Shown: positions 34,109 through 40,809 of the stretch, piece after piece
How the letters are laid out: every line of letters begins with the position of its first letter
How positions within the stretch are numbered: the first letter of the stretch is position 1
Source: JARDZU01 sp963730285
GTDB lineage: Bacteria; Actinomycetota; Acidimicrobiia; Spongiisociales; ZC4RG35
Direction of reading: 5' to 3'
DNA: 64,000 bases
NCBI GenBank assembly: GCA_963730285.1
Contig: CAVSQY010000013.1
Location: forward strand, 104,916-168,915
The notes under the pieces: generated by a model
What the model was told of the DNA's origin: nothing
Databases searched by the model: none
Seen by the model: only the letters and a program-made list of their open reading frames with translations
Made by a program: the position numbers and the translations under genes

Positions 34109-34243
34109 TCAGGCGGCGAGACGCTTACGACCTTTGAGACGGCGCGACTTGACGACGTTGCGGCCGGCCCTGGTCTGCATTCGGTGACGGAAGCCGTGAC
34201 GCCGCTTCCGTCGTCGAACCTTTGGTTGATAGGTCCTCTTCAT
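34109..34243 (-). CDS. rpmH: 50S ribosomal protein bL34
   Basis: A 44-residue basic protein beginning MKRTYQPKVRRRKRRHGF and ending GRKRLAA, the standard bL34 pattern. It is the first gene of the leftward rpmH-rnpA-yidD-yidC-jag-rsmG-parA-parB operon. ATG at 34243 is unambiguous. Confidence 0.97.
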   Translation of the reverse strand: MKRTYQPKVRRRKRRHGFRHRMQTRAGRNVVKSRRLKGRKRLAA

Positions 34244-34276
34244 GGGAAAACTCGGGTAGAGAGGGTGAGTCGATAC

Positions 34277-34306
34277 AGGTTACGAAGCCATCAGAAGCTA
34301 TGTCAA
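34277..34306 (-). promoter_or_regulatory. Predicted promoter of the rpmH operon
   Basis: On the minus strand a perfect -35 TTGACA (34306-34301) and -10 TAACCT (34282-34277) are separated by 18 bases, about 34 bases before the rpmH ATG. The -10 keeps only the TA...T bases of TATAAT, which actinobacterial promoters often show. Confidence 0.6.
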
Positions 34307-34418
34307 AGTCTCACCGAGCGACATCCGCCGTCATCGACGGGCCGCTGGAGGCTGTGCGCGAAGAATTCAGATAGCTCGCGAAAAGAAACCCTAGGCGTTT
34401 GTTGCGCTTTTGGGCCAC

Positions 34419-34434
34419 TCTTCCATATGGAAGA
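34419..34434. repeat. 16-bp perfect palindrome in the origin region
   Basis: TCTTCCATATGGAAGA lies between the rpmH promoter and the DnaA-box cluster. Perfect symmetry without a loop suggests a dimeric protein site rather than an RNA hairpin. No known origin regulator site was recognised in it. Confidence 0.5.
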
Positions 34435-34711
34435 TGATGGAAAAAGGTTACAGTTGCTGGATCTTCTCTGTGGAAAGAATCAGCGAGACTCATCCACACC
34501 GTCGATTCTCGCGATCTTGACGACCACTCGGGTCGATGTGGATACTCGCCCATCTCGCCTCTGGGAGCGCGATCGACTTCTTCAGTCGTTTGCTAGACGG
34601 CTTGACCGCTCTCGGGTGACAAAGTTGAAACGACGTCCCCGGGATGTGCACAGTCCTATCCACAGATGTGGGGGTTCTGTGGACAACTCCCGGCATGTTT
34701 GGAGAGTTGTC

Positions 34712-36091
34712 TTGGTACAAGCACAAGAGGCACCAGGTGGCTGGGGCCATTTTCGAGACGCCCTGAAGGAAGAGGCCTCCAAGGGCAATTGGGATACCTG
34801 GCTTTCCCGTCTCGAACCGGATACGCAGGCAGACAATCCCACTCTCATCGCCCCCAGCGAGTTCCATCTCCGTTGGGTCCTCGACAAGCACGGCGACCTC
34901 ATAAACGCGGTGTTCAAGGAGGTGTTCGGCCCGGATGCCACGCTGAGCTACCGGGTGAACGAGCACGAGCCGGCCGAGCTTCCATTCCCAACCGGGGAGG
35001 AGGCAACCGGCGACGAGGCCCCGGTCATCCCGGTCGGCACCGCCCCTTCCACCGCTCTCATCTCCCGATACCGATTCGAGAGCTTCGTGGTCGGTCAGTC
35101 CAATCGCTTCGCCTGGGCCGCGGCCATGGCGGTGGCCGAGCAGCCGGGCGCCCACTACAACCCGCTCTTCATCTACGGCAGTGCCGGTTTGGGCAAGACC
35201 CATCTGCTCAATGCCGTGGGTCATCAGGCGTTGGAGATGTACCCCAATCTCGTGGTCCGCTATGTCTCGTCGGAGAATTTCCTCAACGACTTCATCGACT
35301 CGATCCGGCGGAAGCGCCCCGACGACTTCAAGACCCGCTATCGGGGTGTGGACATCCTCCTGCTGGACGACGTCCAGTTCTTCGAGGGCAAGGAGCAGAT
35401 CCTCGAGGAGTTCTTCCACACCTTCAATTCGCTCTACGAATCCGGTAAGCAGATGGTGATCAGCTCCGATCGCCATCCCCGCAATCTCTCCTCCTTGGAG
35501 GACCGTCTTCGCAGCCGATTCGAGTGGGGCCTGCTCACAGACATCCAGCCGCCTGACGTCGAGACGCGTCTCGCCATCCTGAGACGCAATGCCGAATTCG
35601 CCCCGAGACCCGTCCCTTTGGAGGTCCTCGAGCACATTGCCGGCCTGGTCTCGGACAACATTCGTGAGTTGGAGGGGGCCCTCACCCGGGTGACCGCGTG
35701 GTCCGCCCTCAATCGCCAGGACATCGACCTCGAGACTGCCGAGCGGGTGCTCCACGACATCATCACCACCGACGAGCCGATCCCATTGGGCCCCGAAACC
35801 ATCATCCGTACCACCGCCGCCGCCTATGGCTTCTCGGTGGAGGATGTTCTCAGTCCCAGCCGACGACAACCCCTGGTCTTGTGCCGGCAAATATCGATGT
35901 ACCTGTGTCGTGAGCTCACCGACCTCTCCCTCCCCAAGATCGGCGAGCAGTTCAAACGGGACCACACCACGGTGCTCCACTCGGTGGAGAAGGTGAAGCG
36001 GATCCTGAGGTCCGATCGCGCCGTCTTCGACCGGGTCACACAACTCACACAGGACCTGAGGAAAGGTGGGGGGATTTCCACAGGGGAATGA
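34712..36091 (+). CDS. dnaA: Chromosomal replication initiator DnaA
   Basis: DnaA binds DnaA boxes and opens the origin. Over 459 residues it shows domain I (1 to about 85), a short acidic linker, the AAA+ domain with Walker A FIYGSAGLGKTHLLNAVG and Walker B VDILLLDDVQFFEGK, and the DNA-binding domain with the signature IGEQFKRDHTTVLHSVEKV. The start is a TTG at 34712 with GGAGAG seven to eleven bases upstream; no ATG or GTG is in a suitable place. It is first in the rightward cluster dnaA-dnaN-recF-dciA. Confidence 0.95.
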   Translation: MVQAQEAPGGWGHFRDALKEEASKGNWDTWLSRLEPDTQADNPTLIAPSEFHLRWVLDKHGDLINAVFKEVFGPDATLSYRVNEHEPAELPFPTGEEATGDEAPVIPVGTAPSTALISRYRFESFVVGQSNRFAWAAAMAVAEQPGAHYNPLFIYGSAGLGKTHLLNAVGHQALEMYPNLVVRYVSSENFLNDFIDSIRRKRPDDFKTRYRGVDILLLDDVQFFEGKEQILEEFFHTFNSLYESGKQMVISSDRHPRNLSSLEDRLRSRFEWGLLTDIQPPDVETRLAILRRNAEFAPRPVPLEVLEHIAGLVSDNIRELEGALTRVTAWSALNRQDIDLETAERVLHDIITTDEPIPLGPETIIRTTAAAYGFSVEDVLSPSRRQPLVLCRQISMYLCRELTDLSLPKIGEQFKRDHTTVLHSVEKVKRILRSDRAVFDRVTQLTQDLRKGGGISTGE

Positions 36092-36263
36092 CTTATCCCC
36101 CGAACGGGCCGAGTTCTCCCCAATCCGTCAACATGTCACTACACAACAAAAACACCAGACAAACGAACGCAAATTGCCACCTATCCCCAATTCCACAACC
36201 CCCTACTACAACTAATACTCTTTATATGAGACTCAGCAGAAACAGAAGAAGGGATTTCCATCT
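36092..36263. other. Origin unwinding element with DnaA-trio-like repeat (dnaA-dnaN gap)
   Basis: The 172-base gap is unusually poor in G on the + strand and AT-rich for this genome. It holds weak DnaA boxes (TTATCCCCC 36093-36101, CTATCCCCA 36181-36189, AATTCCACA 36189-36197), then a GC patch, then trinucleotides CTA CTA CAA CTA ATA CTC at 36203-36220 and TTTATATGAG. This order, box then GC then CTA-type triplets then AT-rich DNA, matches the basal unwinding system (DnaA-trio) described in Bacillus. Confidence 0.7.
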
Positions 36264-37346
36264 GTGAGAATCCGAGCGCAGCGAGACGATCTCGCCGACG
36301 TCCTCTCCCGAGCCAACAGAGCCGTCGGCGCCCGGTCGGCACTGCCCGTCCTCCAGGGTCTTCTCTGCGAAGTCTCGGGTAGCACCCTCCGCGTCACCGG
36401 GACCGATCTCGACGTCACGATCAGGACGGCGGCCGAGGTCGAGGTGATGGAAGAGGGGCGAGCGGTGATCCCAGGCCGGCTTCTCTCCGAGGCAGTGAGG
36501 AAGATGCCATCGGGCTCCGTCACGGTCGGAGCCAGCGACACCGAGGTCGAGATCCAGGGGAACGGGCCGCGGTTCTCGTTGCGCCAGCTCAACGCGGATG
36601 ACTTCCCCGTTCAGGAGGATGTCGTTCCCGATGGCGTCGAGGTGGACGGCGAGGAGTTGGCCGAGGCGATCGCCCAGGTGACGACGGCGGCATCCGGCGA
36701 CGGTGCCCGACCGATCCTCACCGGTGTTCTCTTCGAGAGCTCCGACGCCGGCCTGCGGATGGTTGCCACCGATTCGTACCGGCTGGCGAAGAGAGATCTC
36801 AAAGGCGTTGGGCTCGAGGGGACGGGTCTCATACCAGCCCGTGGCTTACGGGAGCTGCCCCGGTCGATAGGGGCGGCCAAGGTCACTGCCCAGTTGCGGG
36901 ACAGAGAGGCGATCTTCAGCTCGGACAAGGGTCTGCTCCGACTACGGCTGATCGATGGCAATTTCCCCAAATACCAGTCGCTGTTGCCGGACAGCTACCC
37001 CAACCAGGTACTGGTGGAAAAGGATGTTCTCCTCGATGCCCTGGGCCGGGTGACGTTGGTGGCCGAAGATCACATACCGGTCCGGCTCAAGCTGATGGAT
37101 GGCGGGGTCGAGGTCACCGTGACCCGTCAGGACGTCGGTGGTGAAAGCGAGCATCTGCCTGGGGACTACAGCGGTGAAGAGGAGGAAGTGGCGATCGCCT
37201 TCAACCCTCGATATCTCCAGGACGGGGTGAATGTCATCCAGGGCGACACGGTCCGGATCAGGGTGATCGACGCCTTCAAGCCGAGTGTCATCGACTCGGG
37301 CAAGGACGACGACTTCTTGTACTTGTTGATGCCCGTCCGGGTTTGA
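36264..37346 (+). CDS. dnaN: DNA polymerase III sliding clamp (beta subunit)
   Basis: The 360-residue clamp has three repeated domains, with FSLRQLNADDFP closing domain 1, VLFESSDAGLRMVATDSYRL in domain 2 and an end VIDSGKDDDFLYLLMPVRV. The GTG at 36264 gives MRIRAQRDDLADVLSRANRAV. The recF ATG follows the stop directly (TGAATG). Confidence 0.97.
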   Translation: MRIRAQRDDLADVLSRANRAVGARSALPVLQGLLCEVSGSTLRVTGTDLDVTIRTAAEVEVMEEGRAVIPGRLLSEAVRKMPSGSVTVGASDTEVEIQGNGPRFSLRQLNADDFPVQEDVVPDGVEVDGEELAEAIAQVTTAASGDGARPILTGVLFESSDAGLRMVATDSYRLAKRDLKGVGLEGTGLIPARGLRELPRSIGAAKVTAQLRDREAIFSSDKGLLRLRLIDGNFPKYQSLLPDSYPNQVLVEKDVLLDALGRVTLVAEDHIPVRLKLMDGGVEVTVTRQDVGGESEHLPGDYSGEEEEVAIAFNPRYLQDGVNVIQGDTVRIRVIDAFKPSVIDSGKDDDFLYLLMPVRV

Positions 37347-38444
37347 ATGAGAGTCGACTGGCTCTCTCTCACCAACTTCCGCTCCTATCCCCAACTCGAC
37401 TGGAAACCAGAGCCCGGGGTGAATCTCCTCTTGGGCCCCAACGGCTCGGGCAAGACGAACCTGCTCGAGGCCATTGCCTATCTGGCCACCCTCAGGTCTT
37501 TCCGCTCGGTCCCCGACGGTTCGCTCATCCGAGATGACACCGAGTCAGCCGTCATCCGGGCCGGGGTCTCGGGTGCCGACCGGGAGAGAGTGATCGAGAT
37601 AGAGATGGCGCTGAAGGGGCCACGTCGCACCCAGGTCGACAAGAGCCGGCTGCAACGGACAGCGGATCTCCTTGGTGTGCTCAGGGTGATCGCATTCCTG
37701 CCCGAGGATTTGGATCTGGTGAAGCGGGGGCCGGCGTATCGACGTGACCTGCTCGACTCGATTGCCGTCCAGTTGTGGCCCGGCGCCTATCTCGACCAGA
37801 GCGAGTTCGAGCGCTCACTTCGCCAGCGCAACGCCTTCCTCAAGTCCGGCCAACACGACGAGCCGACCCTGGCGGTGTGGGACTCGCGGTTGGCCCAGTC
37901 AGGTGGTCGGGTGATGGCCAGGAGGTCCCGGGTGATCGAGACACTGAGCGATCTGCTCGACGGCGCCTATCGGGAGATCGCCCAGCGTGACCATGGCGCC
38001 TCCATCGGATACGTCGCCACGTGGGACGAGGAGAGCATCTCCGGTCGCACCGCCTCCGACTACGCCGCAGCCATCCAGAGGGCTCTGGAAGCCTCCAGGA
38101 GGGCCGATTTCGATCGGAGGGTCACCACGGTGGGGCCACACCGCGACGAGCCCGTGTTCATCATCGATGAGCGGGAGGCAAGGACACATGGCAGCCAGGG
38201 GGAGCAGCGAACCATGGCTCTGGCAGTCAAGTTGGCCGCTCACCGGGCGGTGGCCGAGGTAGTGGGCCAACCTCCGGTGCTGGTTCTCGACGACGTGTTC
38301 TCCGAGTTGGATCCCACCCGGGCTGCCGCCCTGGCCAGGTCCCTCCCGGCTGACACCCAGACGCTGATCAGCTCCGCCCGGCCGGAGGATGTTCCATTGG
38401 CAGGGACCACCTGGCGGGTGGGTGAGGAGTTGACCCTTGTCTGA
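37347..38444 (+). CDS. recF: DNA replication and repair protein RecF
   Basis: RecF helps load RecA at single-strand gaps. The 365-residue SMC-like ATPase has Walker A LLLGPNGSGKTNLLEAIAYL, the signature GSQGEQRTMALAVKLA and Walker B PPVLVLDDVFSELDPTRAAAL. It starts directly after the dnaN stop and overlaps the next gene by 8 bases, giving a tight operon. Confidence 0.96.
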   Translation: MRVDWLSLTNFRSYPQLDWKPEPGVNLLLGPNGSGKTNLLEAIAYLATLRSFRSVPDGSLIRDDTESAVIRAGVSGADRERVIEIEMALKGPRRTQVDKSRLQRTADLLGVLRVIAFLPEDLDLVKRGPAYRRDLLDSIAVQLWPGAYLDQSEFERSLRQRNAFLKSGQHDEPTLAVWDSRLAQSGGRVMARRSRVIETLSDLLDGAYREIAQRDHGASIGYVATWDEESISGRTASDYAAAIQRALEASRRADFDRRVTTVGPHRDEPVFIIDEREARTHGSQGEQRTMALAVKLAAHRAVAEVVGQPPVLVLDDVFSELDPTRAAALARSLPADTQTLISSARPEDVPLAGTTWRVGEELTLV

Positions 38445-38742
38445 AGGGGAGATGGCCTCGTTTCGCTCATCACTCGAGGAACTGTTCCGCCGTCTGGGCC
38501 TCCCCGACCCGGTCGTCATGGCACGGCTCTCCGAGGAGTGGGAGGAGATGGCTCCCGAGCCATGGCCGGGGAGGTCGAGGCCGCAGTTCATCCAGGGACG
38601 GACCCTGGTGGTCGAGGCCTCCACCCCCTCCATGGTGGCCTTCCTCCGCTATGGCTCCGCCGATCTCATCGCGGTGATCTCGGAACGTCTGGGGGAGGGC
38701 GTCATCGACCATATCGACGTGCGGCCCCCGACCCGGCACTGA
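38437..38742 (+). CDS. dciA: DciA-like protein (DUF721), putative replicative helicase loader
   Basis: A 101-residue protein of DUF721, which includes DciA, the helicase-loading factor of bacteria without DnaC/DnaI. Family blocks are LEELFRRLGLPD, LSEEWEEMAPEPWPG and RTLVVEASTPSMVAFLRYG. The TTG at 38437 has GAGGAG seven bases upstream; ATG at 38452 is an alternative. Its place between recF and gyrB is conserved in actinobacteria (Rv0004). Since dnaB is in the same window and no dnaC/dnaI is seen, it probably loads DnaB. Confidence 0.88.
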   Translation: MSEGEMASFRSSLEELFRRLGLPDPVVMARLSEEWEEMAPEPWPGRSRPQFIQGRTLVVEASTPSMVAFLRYGSADLIAVISERLGEGVIDHIDVRPPTRH

Positions 38743-38765
38743 ATCGGCCCCGTCCCTGGTGAAGA

Positions 38766-38795
38766 TTGGTTTTTGTCAGCTATTTCCGGTAAAAT
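38766..38795 (+). promoter_or_regulatory. Predicted promoter of gyrB-gyrA
   Basis: TTGGTT at 38766-38771 and TAAAAT at 38790-38795, spacing 18 bases, in the 152-base gap before gyrB. The transcript would have a leader of about 90 bases, in keeping with regulated gyrase promoters. Confidence 0.55.
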
Positions 38796-38894
38796 GACAA
38801 ATGTGAAACTTGCCTCGGATGCGGTCCCGGCAGCCAGGTTCAGGAGACCATCCGAGCAAGAACCAACCCATCGGTCAGGTCCGGAAGGAGGGTC

Positions 38895-40805
38895 GTGACG
38901 GCTACTCGCGACAGCTACGAAGCGAAAGACATCACTGTTCTCGAGGGTCTCGAGGCAGTGCGCCGCCGACCCGGCATGTATATCGGGTCCACCGGGCCCA
39001 GAGGTCTTCACCATCTGATTTGGGAAGTCGTCGACAACTCAGTCGATGAGGCCATGGCCGGATATTGCGACAGCATCACGGTGACCCTTCGCGCCGATGG
39101 TGGGGTCGAGGTGGTCGACAATGGCCGTGGCATCCCGATCGACAAGGTCGCCAAGACCAAGAGATCGGCCTTGACCACGGTCCTCACCACACTTCACGCC
39201 GGCGGCAAATTCGAGCAGGGCGCCTACACCGTCTCCGGTGGGCTGCACGGTGTCGGCGTCTCGGTCGTCAACGCCCTGTCCAGCCGTCTCGAGGCCGAGG
39301 TGCGGCGGGACGGTCACATCTACATCCAGGAATTCGAGGACGGCCGACCCAAGACCAGAGACCCGAAGAAGGTCAGGCCGGCCAAGAAGAGCGGGACCAC
39401 GATCAGGTTCTGGCCAAGTCTGGAGACCTTCAAGGAGACGACCACGTTCGACTACGAGACGGTCTCGTCCCGGCTTCGTGAGACTGCTTTTCTCAACCGC
39501 GGCCTACACATCACCCTCAACGACGAGCGTGAAGAGGAGCCTCAGAGCGACGTCTTCCACTACAAGGGCGGTCTCGTCGACTTCGTCAACCACCTCAATG
39601 CCAAGCGCGAGCCCCTCCACGCCCACGTCATAGACGTCGTCGACGTCGGTGGCGACGCAGAGATCGAGTTGGCCATGCAATGGACCACGTCGTACACCGA
39701 GTCGGTGCTCTCGTTCGCCAACAACATCAACACCCACGAGGGCGGCACCCACGAAGAGGGCTTCAAGAAAGCCTTGACCAAGGCGATCAACGAATTCGCC
39801 CGGGCCAAGGGACTGCTCAAGGACAAGGACGTCAACCTGACCGGTGAGGACATCAGAGAGGGTCTCACCGCGGTGGTGTCGGTCCGGGTCAAGGAGCCCC
39901 AGTTCGAGGGCCAGACCAAGACCAAGTTGGGCAACACCGAGGTTCGCTCGTATGTCGAGAAGGCGCTCAACAGGATGCTGCCCGAGTGGCTCGAGCGTTA
40001 CTCCACCGAGGCCCGCCGCATTGTCGACAAGTGCATCAGCGCCGCCAAGGCCCGCGAGGCCGCCCGTAAGGCCCGTGAGCTGACCCGACGCAAGTCAGGG
40101 CTCGAGTCGGGCGGGTTGCCCGACAAGCTGGCCGATTGCTCCTCACGCGACCCGGGGGAGTCGGAGCTGTTCATCGTGGAGGGGAAGTCCGCGGCCGGGC
40201 CTGCCAAGTCCGCCCGCGACTCGGCCACCCAGGCCATCCTTCCCATCAGGGGCAAGATCCTCAACGTGGAGAAGTCCCGGCTGGCCAAGGCCCTCCAGAA
40301 TGCCGAGGTCCAGGACATCATCACGGCGATGGGCACCGGCATCGGCGAGGACTTCGATGCCACCAAGGCCCGCTATCACAAGGTGGTCATCCTCACCGAC
40401 GCCGACGTCGACGGGTCCCACATCCGGACCCTCCTCCTCACCTTGCTGTTCCGCCACATGCGAGGCCTGGTCGACCATGGCTACGTCTATGTCGCCCAGC
40501 CGCCCCTCTATCGGGTCAAGGTGGGCTCCAAGGTCCACTATCTCAAGGACGACTACGAGCTCGATGCCTTCAAGAAGGACCATCCCAAGGTGAAGCCGAC
40601 CCGGTTCAAGGGCCTGGGTGAGATGAACCCGGGCGAGCTTTGGGAGACCACCATGAACCCGGAGACGAGGACGCTGCTCCAGGTGGGCATGGAAGACGCC
40701 TTACGTGCCGAGGATGTCTTCGAGACCTTGATGGGCGACGACGTGGCGTCCCGCAAGGCCTTCATCCAGCAAAACGCAGACGACGTCCGCTTCCTGGACA
40801 TTTGA
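38895..40805 (+). CDS. gyrB: DNA gyrase subunit B
   Basis: GyrB supplies ATP energy for negative supercoiling. The 636-residue protein has the GHKL ATPase domain (EVVDNSVDEAMAGYCD, VVDNGRGIPIDK, GGLHGVGVSVVNALS), the transducer, and a TOPRIM domain with ILTDADVDGSHIRTLLLTL. The quinolone-pocket segment reads VEGKSAAGPAKSARD: Lys431 stands where most GyrB proteins have Asp (E. coli Asp426), and GGSAK is AGPAK. GTG at 38895 is the start; GAAGGAGG lies just upstream. Confidence 0.97.
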   Translation: MTATRDSYEAKDITVLEGLEAVRRRPGMYIGSTGPRGLHHLIWEVVDNSVDEAMAGYCDSITVTLRADGGVEVVDNGRGIPIDKVAKTKRSALTTVLTTLHAGGKFEQGAYTVSGGLHGVGVSVVNALSSRLEAEVRRDGHIYIQEFEDGRPKTRDPKKVRPAKKSGTTIRFWPSLETFKETTTFDYETVSSRLRETAFLNRGLHITLNDEREEEPQSDVFHYKGGLVDFVNHLNAKREPLHAHVIDVVDVGGDAEIELAMQWTTSYTESVLSFANNINTHEGGTHEEGFKKALTKAINEFARAKGLLKDKDVNLTGEDIREGLTAVVSVRVKEPQFEGQTKTKLGNTEVRSYVEKALNRMLPEWLERYSTEARRIVDKCISAAKAREAARKARELTRRKSGLESGGLPDKLADCSSRDPGESELFIVEGKSAAGPAKSARDSATQAILPIRGKILNVEKSRLAKALQNAEVQDIITAMGTGIGEDFDATKARYHKVVILTDADVDGSHIRTLLLTLLFRHMRGLVDHGYVYVAQPPLYRVKVGSKVHYLKDDYELDAFKKDHPKVKPTRFKGLGEMNPGELWETTMNPETRTLLQVGMEDALRAEDVFETLMGDDVASRKAFIQQNADDVRFLDI

Positions 40806-40809
40806 TCAA

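Larger units (their letters stand above)
34244..34711. other. Origin region, upstream part: rpmH-dnaA gap with DnaA-box-like sites
   Basis: A 468-base gene-free region at the point where gene direction switches. DnaA-box-like nonamers (consensus TTATCCACA / TGTGGATAA) are TGTGGAAAG 34469-34477, TCATCCACA 34490-34498, TGTGGATAC 34537-34545, CTATCCACA 34656-34664 and TGTGGACAA 34678-34686; the last four have one mismatch each. It also holds the rpmH promoter and a 16-bp palindrome. Most known actinobacterial origins map to the dnaA-dnaN gap instead, which here holds the unwinding-like element. Confidence 0.75.

Noticed and set aside
34490..36043. A 517-codon minus-strand open frame opposite dnaA
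   Set aside because: Antisense to the conserved dnaA gene; low-complexity translation without motifs.
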